Origin: Pseudomonas oryzihabitans
Lineage (GTDB): Bacteria > Pseudomonadota > Gammaproteobacteria > Pseudomonadales > Pseudomonadaceae
NCBI RefSeq assembly: GCF_006384975.1
Contig: NZ_CP021645.1
Location: forward strand, 1,206,001 to 1,270,000
Direction: 5' to 3'
DNA: 64,000 bases
The position numbers were made by a program, and so were the translations under genes. Shown in pieces: positions 57,601-64,000 of the stretch. The notes under the pieces are model-generated. The model had not been told where the DNA came from, searched no databases, and saw only the letters and a program-made list of their open reading frames with translations. The first letter of the stretch is position 1. Every line of letters begins with the position of its first letter.

Positions 57601-57703
57601 GGGCCAGCCCCAGGACCAGGCCGAAGCCCTGGCGGCCGGCTTCGATCATCACCTGACCAAACCCGCCGACATGAAGACCCTCTATGGACTGGTCGCCTCC
57701 TGA
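54611..57703 (+). CDS. Hybrid sensor histidine kinase with periplasmic sensor, GAF and PAS domains
   Basis: A 1030-residue protein. TM1 is at about residues 18-42, a periplasmic sensor (dCache-like) runs to TM2 at about 280-302, followed by HAMP, GAF (about 395-545) and a PAS-like region. The kinase core has the phospho-accepting His681 in LAHELRNP and an ATPase domain with ADNGIGIAPD. The C-terminal receiver carries Asp965 in VISDIGMPG. It is a typical multi-input phosphorelay start; the output partner is not encoded nearby. Confidence 0.9.
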   Translation: MSPSPNRPARLIPLRNRLLAIAFAGIVPLALVAGLGLWLLVQHQQHEAEQRALESSRQAATTIESELRRAVTILQTFSQSPLLLAGNLDGFATLVERVLPLVPGWRTILLATPDGQIVQRISTQGQAPGGPLAEPASFAEVIAQRRPVVGQLATGPGGLLAFPVRVPVLQNGQVSFVLTAVMTPDSIRAARLIRTLPAHWVGSVFDRNGLRIARTALHEETLGQPAPAGLAKILAQPGDEGIGVARTREGQEVYTAFVRLPESGWTVTTGIPTAEVSAAAIRSFALYGGGLILSVVFAWTVALLLSRRISRPVQALQEAAQAFGQRRQPVLPTSDVLEIQQVGEALLAAAEARRLTEEERDDYLHGLQRSQEELRLQVADLEILQRLNHRLLQLPSLPQQLQEILEILCRFHQTPFGCVSLLDEGKRPQLYFAAGFSAEARERLAALKPEESACDVAIRTHDRVLVRDLGTSADFATLAAIGHREGFAALHAVPLRSTLHGTLGAVTIQLPEPREPTAREQRLADLCASKAVLVIDRARIQEAALRSQRRLRVALESSLVCFGIAVPQAEGAFVWDYLNPIGATTLGVTANARPEATVTLEWASARILQLCQEHSGNEGAWSAELQGPDAVGARHWLEVSATPFDGNVAVWFQDISERKHQEELLRDADRQKDEFLAVLAHELRNPLAPIRHAAALIAAPQVSPEQQQRSCQTIERQVERMGALLNDLLDISRITFGRITLHHAFVTLQSVLDSATDAVQVLMQDKGHAFDLHLPTAPLWLYADPLRLEQIFLNLLGNAARYTPPGGRIALTVQAADDEVRVEIADNGIGIAPDRLDALFQMFGQIDPRQAERAAGLGIGLALSRELARLQGGDITAQSAGLGLGSRFTVTLPVTVAPPSTLPETPAAAAVAAQRRILVADDNPDIADTIAELLELDGHQVRIAYDGQQALEAFHSYGPDIVISDIGMPGLTGYQLARAIRQTAAGRTVKLIAMTGWGQPQDQAEALAAGFDHHLTKPADMKTLYGLVAS

Positions 57704-57718
57704 CGCCCGCCGGGCGCC

Positions 57719-59035
57719 TCAGGCCTCGGCCGGACGCGTCCCGGCCAGCCGGGTCAGCCCATAGAGCACCCCGCCCACCAGCAACATCAGCCCGGCGCGC
57801 AGCCAGGTCGCCCCGCCCTGCTGGGCCATCAGCAGCGCGCAGGAAGCCAAGGCCAGCACCGGGAAGATCCAGTGTACCCGGAAGTGCGGGTGGTCCACAC
57901 TCTCGCGCTTGAGCACCAGCACCGCCAGATTGGTACTGATGAACACCACCAGCAAGAGCAGCACCACGGTTTCGGCCAGTACGTCCAGGGTGCTGGTGAA
58001 GCTCAGGGCGATGGCCACGGCGGTGGTGGCGAGGATGGCCACGCCAGGCGTACGGCGTCGCGGCAGCACCCGGCCGAGCACGGGGGGCAGGAGGCCCTGG
58101 CGCGCCATGCCGTAGGCCAGGCGGCTGGCCATGATCAAGGTCAGCAGGGTTCCATTGGCCACCGCGATCAGGGCGATGACGGCAAACAGGCGGGTCGGCA
58201 CGCCCAGACCCGAGGCGCCCAGCACGTCCATCAACGGCGCCCCCGAGGTCTTGAGCTGGTCGAGGGGCAGCACCAGCGCCGCCCCGGCCCCCACCAGCAG
58301 GTAGACGACGCCGGCGATGAGCAAGGCGCCGAACAGCGCCCGTGGATAGACACGGCTGACATCGCGCACCTCTTCGGCCAGATTGGCCGAGGTCTCGAAG
58401 CCGACGAAGGAATAGAAGGCCAGCAACGCGGCGCTGAGGATGGCCAGGCTGGCCGAGGGTGCATCGACCTCCAGCAGTCGCGCCGGATCGCCTCGGCCCT
58501 GGAGCAGGAACCAGCCGGCGGCGGCGATGACGAGTAGCAGGCCGGACAATTCGATCAGCGTCAGCACCAGATTGACCGAAAGCGACTCCTTGATCCCACG
58601 GGCATTGAGCAGTCCCACCAACAGCAGGAAGCCCAGGCAAACCCAGCCGGGCGACCAGGGCACCAGCGCCTGCAGATAGCCCCCGGCGAAGGCCACCGCC
58701 AGCCCCGCGGCGCTGGTGACCCCGGCGGCCAGCATCGAGAAGCCCACCAGGAAGGACAGCCAGGGCCGGCCGAAGGCGCGCTCGGCGAACACCGCCGCCC
58801 CGCCCGCCTTGGGATACTTGGTCACCAGTTCGGCATAGGACGCGGCCGTGAGCAGGGCGAACAGCAGGGCGATCAGCAACGGCGCCCAGAGCGCGCCACC
58901 GACCCGACCGGCGATGGTGCCCGCCAGGGCATAGACCCCGGCGCCGAGCACGTCGCCGAGGATGAAGAACAGCAGCATGGGAAGGGTGATGGCACGCTTG
59001 AGCGCACCCGGTGCGGGGGATGAAGAGGTGACCAT
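57719..59035 (-). CDS. APC-family amino acid permease
   Basis: The 438-residue permease has 12 predicted membrane helices and the APC signature FILGDVLGAGVYALAG in helix 1 and FVGFETSANLAEEVRD in helix 6. It probably imports an amino acid or amine. It is flanked by two hybrid histidine kinases, converging with the first and diverging from the second. The substrate is unknown. Confidence 0.88.
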   Translation of the reverse strand: MVTSSSPAPGALKRAITLPMLLFFILGDVLGAGVYALAGTIAGRVGGALWAPLLIALLFALLTAASYAELVTKYPKAGGAAVFAERAFGRPWLSFLVGFSMLAAGVTSAAGLAVAFAGGYLQALVPWSPGWVCLGFLLLVGLLNARGIKESLSVNLVLTLIELSGLLLVIAAAGWFLLQGRGDPARLLEVDAPSASLAILSAALLAFYSFVGFETSANLAEEVRDVSRVYPRALFGALLIAGVVYLLVGAGAALVLPLDQLKTSGAPLMDVLGASGLGVPTRLFAVIALIAVANGTLLTLIMASRLAYGMARQGLLPPVLGRVLPRRRTPGVAILATTAVAIALSFTSTLDVLAETVVLLLLVVFISTNLAVLVLKRESVDHPHFRVHWIFPVLALASCALLMAQQGGATWLRAGLMLLVGGVLYGLTRLAGTRPAEA

Positions 59036-59414
59036 GCACGAGGCTCCTGCGGGTCCGGTGGGATGCGACGCCGGCGCTATCGATGAACGCCGCTGCCTCC
59101 GTAGAGAGCGCTCGGCCCAAGCGGGTTCCAGGCGTCGCCACTCGCCCAGCCAAGCCCCGTGGCGAGGGCGCCAGGGCGGCGGCGAGCACCGTGGCGCGGC
59201 GCCCGGCCAACCGATCCGCTCTACCCCGCGGCCCAGCGCCAGCGGCCGTTTCGCTGGGTTCGAGGCGTTTTTCGCGCGGCCGGCGCGGCACTCAGCAGCG
59301 CCACGGGCCGATCAGCGGCTAAGCTCTTTTCTGCCAGACGCAACGCCCCCACACTCTGCCGTTTTGTGTGGTCGAAGAACCCGGCAACCGCTTCCCTGAG
59401 AGGACCCCCGCGAG
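59036..59414. other. Divergent promoter region between permease and hybrid kinase
   Basis: No gene is supported in these 379 bp. A short GC-rich open frame on either strand has no coding support. No clear sigma-70 or sigma-54 elements were seen. AGAGGACCC precedes the kinase start. Confidence 0.4.
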
Positions 59415-62330
59415 ATGAGTGAGGCACCCCTGGCCAGTTTGACGCGTGAAGAGCTCGAAGCCGAGGTCCTGCGCCTGCGTGCCATCGTGCAGGCCACCAG
59501 CGCGGCGGCCTTTCCCGCTGCCGCCCGCCACGACAAGGCGCGCAGCCGTGCCGTCCTGGAGAACACCACCCAGTTCGCCATCGTCGTCAGCGACCGCAGT
59601 GGGCGCATCACCGATTGGAATCCCGGCGCCGAGCAGGTGATGGGCTGGACCGCCGGCGAGATGATCGGCCAGGACGCCTCCCGTCTCTTCACTCCCGAGG
59701 ACCGCGCCAATCGCCGCGACGAGTACGAGATGGCCAAGGCCCTGCGCGATGGCAGCGCCCTGGACGAACGCTGGCACCTGCGCGAGGACGGCCAGCGCTT
59801 CTGGGCGTCCGGCGAGATGATGGCGCTGACCGACGACGACGGCGAACCCGTAGGCTTCGTCAAGATCCTGCGCGACCGCACGCTGGAACACCTCTCGGGC
59901 CTGGCGCTCAAGGAAAGCCAGGAACGCTACCGGCTGGTGGCCGAGGCGACCAATGATGCCATCTGGGATTGGGATGTGGTCACTGGCCAGGTGCTGTGGA
60001 ACGATGCCCTGTACGCGGCCTATGGCCATGCCCCGGAAAGCGTCGCGCCCACCGGCGCCTGGTGGCTGGCGCAGATCCATCCGGACGACCGGGCGCGCAT
60101 CGAGGCCTCCGTGCGCCAGGTGATCGACGGCGATGCCCTGATCTGGATCGACGAATACCGCTTCCTGCGCGTCGACGGCTCCTATGCCCTGGTGTACGAC
60201 CGCGGCCGGGTGCTCCGCGATGCCTACGGCCGTCCCACACGGATGATCGGCGCCATGCTCGACATGAGCCCGCTGCAAAAGGCCGAGACCGCGCTGCGCA
60301 AGAGCGAGGAGCGTTTTCGCGCCATCATCGAGACCATCGGTTCGGCCTTCGCCATCGTCCAGGTCAAGTTCGATGCCGACGACAAGCCCATCGACTATTG
60401 CTTCCTGGAAGCCAACCCGGCCTTCGAACGCCAGGCCGGCGTCAACCTGCGCGGCAAGTGGGTGACCGAATTCGCCCCGGATCTCGAACAATTCTGGTTC
60501 GACACCTATGGTCATGTCGCCAAGACCGGTGAACCTGCCACCTTCGAGAACTACGCCAACACCTTCGAGCGCTGGTTCGACGTGCGCGCCGTGCGGGTGG
60601 GCGATCCAGAAGACCGCCAGATCGCCATCCTCTTCAGCGACGTCACCGAGCGCCGCAACGCCCAGGAGCGACTGCGCATCAGCGAGGCGCTGGCGCGGGA
60701 GAACATCGAGCGGGTGCAACTCGCCCTCTCCGCCGGGGCCATCATCGGCACCTGGCATTGGGATCTGCCCAGCGACAGATTCACCGTCGACGAAGCCTTC
60801 GCCCTCTCCTTCGGCCTCGATCCGGCCCTGGGTCGCGAAGGCCTGAGCCTGGCCCAGGTGGTGGCCACGGTGCATCCGGACGACCAAGCCGGCGTGGCGA
60901 CCGCCATAGCCGCCGCGATAGCGCGCGGTGGCCCCTACGCCCACCAATACCGAGTACGCCGGGCCGACGGCCACTACTACTGGATCGAAGCCAATGGCCG
61001 GGTCGACCACGCCGCCGATGGCACCCCGCTGCGCTTTCCCGGCGTCCTCATCGACGTCGAGGAAAGACGCGCGGTGGAAGCCGAACGCGACAAGGCGCTG
61101 GCCGCCCTGCGGGTGCTCAACGAAGCCCTGGAATCGCGGGTGGCCGAGCGCACCAGCGAATTGATGCAGGCCGAGGAAAAGCTGCGGCAATCGCAGAAGA
61201 TGGAAGCCGTCGGCCAGTTGACCGGCGGCCTCGCCCACGACTTCAACAACCTGCTGGCCGGCATCTCCGGCGCCCTGGAATTGATGGAGACGCGCATCGC
61301 CCAGGGTCGCCTGCGCGATCTCGACCGCTACCTGGTGGCCGCCCAGGGCGCGGCCAAGCGCGCGGCCGCCCTCACCCACCGGCTGCTGGCCTTCTCCCGC
61401 CGCCAGACCCTGGCGCCCCGGCCGATCAACGTCAATCAACTGGTCGATGGCCTCACCGAACTCATCCAGCGCACCGTGGGCCCGGGCATCCAGGTGGAAA
61501 CCGTCGGCGCCGCCGGTCTGTGGCCGGCGCTGGTGGACCCCAGCCAGTTGGAGAACGCCCTGCTCAACCTCTGCCTCAATGCCCGTGACGCCATGCCCAG
61601 CGGGGGTCGCATCACCATCGAGACCGCCAATCGCTGGATGGACCGGGAAGCCGCCCGCGCCCAGGAGCTGCCGGAAGGCCAGTACCTGTCGCTGTGCGTA
61701 ACGGATACCGGGGTCGGTATCCCACCCGAGGTCGCTGCCCGGGTGTTCGAGCCCTTCTTCACCACCAAGCCCATCGGCCAGGGTACCGGCCTGGGCCTGT
61801 CGATGATCTATGGCTTCGCCCGCCAGTCCGGGGGGCAGGTGCGGCTCTATTCCGAGGTGGGCCAGGGCACCACCCTGTGCATCTATCTACCGCGCTACCT
61901 GGGCGACGCCCCGGAAGACGACCGGCTGGCCACACGACCCGCCGTCACCGGCTCCAAGGACGGTGAGACGGTCCTGATCGTGGATGACGAGCCCACGGTA
62001 CGGATGCTGGTCATGGATATCCTCGGCGACCTGGGCTACAGGGTCTTGGAGGCCAGCGATAGCCTCGGCGGGCTGCAGATTCTGCAGTCCGACGTGCACC
62101 TCGATCTGCTGATCACCGATGTCGGCCTGCCGGGCGGCATGAACGGCCGGCAGATGGCCGATGCCGGGCGCCAGTCGCGGCCGGGTCTGAAGACCCTGTT
62201 CATCACCGGCTACGCCGAGAACGCCGCCATCGCCAATGGCCAGCTGGACCCCGGCATGGAGATCCTGACCAAGCCCTTCGCCGTCGATCACCTGGCCGCC
62301 CGGGTGCGTGAGATGATGGGCTCCAGCTAG
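59415..62330 (+). CDS. Multi-PAS hybrid sensor histidine kinase
   Basis: A 971-residue cytosolic kinase without membrane segments. It carries four or so PAS domains (about 40-165, 170-295, 300-415 and 425-550; TDWNPGAEQVMGWTAGEM and DAIWDWDVVTGQVLWN are PAS-type). A coiled-coil linker leads to the histidine kinase domain with His608 in LAHDFNNLLAG, of the HWE/HisKA_4-like DFNN type. ATPase and receiver domains follow (Asp902 in LITDVGLPGG). The PAS stack suggests sensing of redox, light or small ligands, but no cofactor residues could be assigned. Confidence 0.88.
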   Translation: MSEAPLASLTREELEAEVLRLRAIVQATSAAAFPAAARHDKARSRAVLENTTQFAIVVSDRSGRITDWNPGAEQVMGWTAGEMIGQDASRLFTPEDRANRRDEYEMAKALRDGSALDERWHLREDGQRFWASGEMMALTDDDGEPVGFVKILRDRTLEHLSGLALKESQERYRLVAEATNDAIWDWDVVTGQVLWNDALYAAYGHAPESVAPTGAWWLAQIHPDDRARIEASVRQVIDGDALIWIDEYRFLRVDGSYALVYDRGRVLRDAYGRPTRMIGAMLDMSPLQKAETALRKSEERFRAIIETIGSAFAIVQVKFDADDKPIDYCFLEANPAFERQAGVNLRGKWVTEFAPDLEQFWFDTYGHVAKTGEPATFENYANTFERWFDVRAVRVGDPEDRQIAILFSDVTERRNAQERLRISEALARENIERVQLALSAGAIIGTWHWDLPSDRFTVDEAFALSFGLDPALGREGLSLAQVVATVHPDDQAGVATAIAAAIARGGPYAHQYRVRRADGHYYWIEANGRVDHAADGTPLRFPGVLIDVEERRAVEAERDKALAALRVLNEALESRVAERTSELMQAEEKLRQSQKMEAVGQLTGGLAHDFNNLLAGISGALELMETRIAQGRLRDLDRYLVAAQGAAKRAAALTHRLLAFSRRQTLAPRPINVNQLVDGLTELIQRTVGPGIQVETVGAAGLWPALVDPSQLENALLNLCLNARDAMPSGGRITIETANRWMDREAARAQELPEGQYLSLCVTDTGVGIPPEVAARVFEPFFTTKPIGQGTGLGLSMIYGFARQSGGQVRLYSEVGQGTTLCIYLPRYLGDAPEDDRLATRPAVTGSKDGETVLIVDDEPTVRMLVMDILGDLGYRVLEASDSLGGLQILQSDVHLDLLITDVGLPGGMNGRQMADAGRQSRPGLKTLFITGYAENAAIANGQLDPGMEILTKPFAVDHLAARVREMMGSS

Positions 62331-62360
62331 CCCGCGGTCACCCGGGCGAGCTGCCCGGTA

Positions 62361-63164
62361 TCACCGGGGGGCCAGCAGCGCATTCAGCTCGCCGTAGGTG
62401 TGGGCCTGCAACGCCTGGACATCGAGTCGCCCATCCTTCAGGAAGCCCTGGGCCAGCCCGCTCAGGGCGCCATACAGGTATTCGGCGATGCTCGAACCGG
62501 CACTCAGGCGTCTGACGCCCAGACGTTGCAGTTCATCGGGAGCGGCCAGGCCGGCGCGCCAGAGCAGGTTGACGGGCACCTTGGCTTCCCGGCACAGCGT
62601 GGCGATCTCCCGAGGCTCGGTCACCCCGGCGGCGAAAAATCCATCCGCGCCGGCGTCGGCGTACCGTGCGGCGCGCCTGAGTAGCTCCTCCAGACGCTGC
62701 TCGGCGGGTAACAGGTTTTTCAGGTAGACGTCGCAGCGGACGTTGACGAACAGGTCGATCCCATGGCGATCGGCAACCGTCCTGGCCGTTTCGAGCTTGC
62801 GCACCAGCAGGTCGGGAGCGCCGACGCCGTCCTCGATGTTGATCCCGACCGCGCCCGCCGCCAGGACGGCCTCGATGACCTTGGCCACCGCCACCGGCTC
62901 GTCCGAATAGCCCCCTTCGATATCCACCGTGAGCGGCACGCCGAGTACCCGCGTCATCGAGGCGATGCTGGCGCTCAGCAATTCCAGGGGAAGCTGGTTG
63001 CCATCCTGGTAGCCATGGGTCCAGGCCATCGCCGCACTGCTGGTGGCGACTGCCTGGCTGCCCAGGCGCTCCACCAGACGCGCGCCGCCGGCGTCGCCCA
63101 CGTTGGCGAGGATCAACAGCCCTTGCCGATGAAGGTCATGAAAAGTCTCAGCCAATGCCGCCAT
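62361..63164 (-). CDS. Isocitrate lyase/phosphoenolpyruvate mutase family protein
   Basis: The 267-residue TIM-barrel protein contains the metal-binding segment LTVDIEGGYSD and NIEDGVGAPDLL, features of the carboxyvinyl-phosphonate mutase / PEP mutase branch. It lacks the isocitrate-lyase KKCGH motif. The start at 63164 follows GAGCAGGAACGC; the frame is open upstream but improbable. Actual reaction unknown; 2-methylisocitrate lyase-like or oxaloacetate-hydrolase-like activity is possible. Confidence 0.82.
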   Translation of the reverse strand: MAALAETFHDLHRQGLLILANVGDAGGARLVERLGSQAVATSSAAMAWTHGYQDGNQLPLELLSASIASMTRVLGVPLTVDIEGGYSDEPVAVAKVIEAVLAAGAVGINIEDGVGAPDLLVRKLETARTVADRHGIDLFVNVRCDVYLKNLLPAEQRLEELLRRAARYADAGADGFFAAGVTEPREIATLCREAKVPVNLLWRAGLAAPDELQRLGVRRLSAGSSIAEYLYGALSGLAQGFLKDGRLDVQALQAHTYGELNALLAPR

Positions 63165-63330
63165 GCGTTCCTGCTCCTCTACGAGATGTCGCTGGATCAC
63201 TGCTGAAGCTGAAACCTGAGCGGGCGTCGGCAGCGAGGAAAATAGCTTGCGCCAAGGTATACCTCGGTCAGCAACTGCGTATCCATGGTCAGTTGGGCTT
63301 TTATCCCAGGCTACAGATGTTCCGAGCAGG

Positions 63331-64000
63331 CTAGAAGCTAACCCCGAGCTTAAGCGCAACCGTATAGCCCTCCGCCCGGTTACGCGCCTCGAATTCCTTG
63401 TAGGCATGCAGCCAGATGGCCGGCAGCCCGGAGCTGGGTTGGAAGAAGCTCACCGCCGGCCCCAGCGCCACCACCCGAGCGCGATTGCCGCGGGTCAAGC
63501 CCGGGGCATCGTCATCGCTGAGCTGGCGGTAGTAGTAGCCGCCCAGGCCGACGGTCCAGTCGCCCAGGTGCTGGCCGACGGCGAATTCGTGGCGATACTC
63601 CACCCCGCTGCGGTAATCGGTAGCCGGATTGCGCGCATTGATGTCGACCTGGAAGCTGGACGATAGCTCCAGCCCGCGCGGGCTGATGTAGCTGGCATTG
63701 AGGATTGGCGAGAGCGTCCAGTGGTTGGTGCCGGGGCTGACCAGGCGGTCCTTGTCGTAGTCGCCGGTGGGCGCCTGGATCGACAGCTGGGTGTTGATGC
63801 CCACTCCCGGCGCCAGCCGCCAATCGAGGATCAGCGGGATCAGTTGCAGATCCGCCGGGCGAAACAGCTGGGCGTTGTCGCTGAACACCCGCTGGCCACC
63901 GGCGTTGATGCCGAGGTCGGCGTCCATGCGAAAGAACACCGACACGGCGCCGAAGCCGTAGCGCGCACCGAGCAGTTGCCTATCGGTCATGCGCAGATAG
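63331..64000 (-). CDS. Outer-membrane MetA-pathway (phenol degradation) family protein (partial)
   Basis: The frame is open to the window edge, with the C-terminus at 63331; the N-terminus with its signal peptide is outside. The 223 visible residues show alternating beta-strand patterns and end in phenylalanine (LKLGVSF), the hallmark of outer-membrane beta-barrels. Segments such as TNHWTLSPILNASYISPRGLELS match the MetA-pathway-of-phenol-degradation family (PF13557), associated with uptake of hydrophobic or aromatic compounds. Substrate not determinable. Confidence 0.78.
   Translation of the reverse strand, partial: YLRMTDRQLLGARYGFGAVSVFFRMDADLGINAGGQRVFSDNAQLFRPADLQLIPLILDWRLAPGVGINTQLSIQAPTGDYDKDRLVSPGTNHWTLSPILNASYISPRGLELSSSFQVDINARNPATDYRSGVEYRHEFAVGQHLGDWTVGLGGYYYRQLSDDDAPGLTRGNRARVVALGPAVSFFQPSSGLPAIWLHAYKEFEARNRAEGYTVALKLGVSF

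Noticed and set aside
59319..61439. 706-codon open frame antisense to the multi-PAS kinase
   Set aside because: Low-complexity antisense shadow; the plus-strand kinase has complete domains and motifs.
63256..63263. GGTATACC palindrome near the isocitrate-lyase-like gene, resembling the GntR operator core
   Set aside because: Flanking bases (A and T) do not match the TGG...CCA pattern of the five cluster sites, and an 8-bp match is expected by chance. Kept only as a possible weak site.

Overview
The window is a high-GC gammaproteobacterial chromosome segment, almost certainly from Pseudomonas. The malonate decarboxylase operon in the order mdcABCDEGH-LM with mdcR, the acetoin operon acoR/acoXABC-bdh, a RibBX paralogue, REP-like palindromes and several chemoreceptors and hybrid kinases all fit that genus. 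The species cannot be fixed from the sequence. It is mostly a catabolic and sensory region, interrupted by one low-GC defence and integron island.

Layout. 1-1.84 kb: an AT-richer divergent pair, an EamA-type exporter (cut by the window edge) and a LysR regulator. 2.5-13.7 kb: a flavin-centred catabolic cluster. It has a luciferase-like monooxygenase, an AA_synth (DUF1185) protein, an alpha/beta hydrolase, an aldehyde dehydrogenase, a flavin reductase, a FadR-type GntR regulator, a DUF1330 protein, a RibBX protein lacking the GTP cyclohydrolase II zinc cysteines, and a PotDBCA-like ABC importer. Near-identical palindromes of the form TGGTATACCA lie in front of every predicted transcription unit, so this looks like one regulon controlled by its own GntR protein. 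The substrate is unknown. 13.7-19.7 kb: a foreign island with a Septu (PtuA/PtuB) anti-phage system, a wrecked tyrosine recombinase, and three integron gene cassettes with attC sites but no integron integrase (a CALIN array), ending at a chemoreceptor gene fragment.

19.9-28.8 kb: a LacI regulator, an MHS-family transporter, a chemoreceptor, a glucarate transporter/dehydratase pair behind a LacI-type operator, and a YfdX protein. 28.9-37.4 kb: the complete malonate decarboxylase system (catalytic subunits, prosthetic-group synthesis and attachment, malonyl loading, MadLM-type transporter, regulator). mdcG carries a REP palindrome inside its coding sequence. 38.5-47.9 kb: an SDR, AcoR, and a sigma-54 promoter driving an SDR (probable diacetyl/acetoin reductase), acoX, acoA, acoB, acoC and a 2,3-butanediol dehydrogenase. 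48-64 kb: a GST, a PrmC-like methyltransferase next to a haem-oxygenase-like diiron protein, a PAS-GGDEF protein, a chemoreceptor, two large hybrid histidine kinases flanking an APC permease, a PEP mutase/isocitrate lyase-family protein, and a truncated outer-membrane MetA-type protein.

No rRNA, tRNA or CRISPR array was seen. Starts were chosen by Shine-Dalgarno sequence, gene overlap and family length. Functions rest on motif and family recognition only; no search was run.
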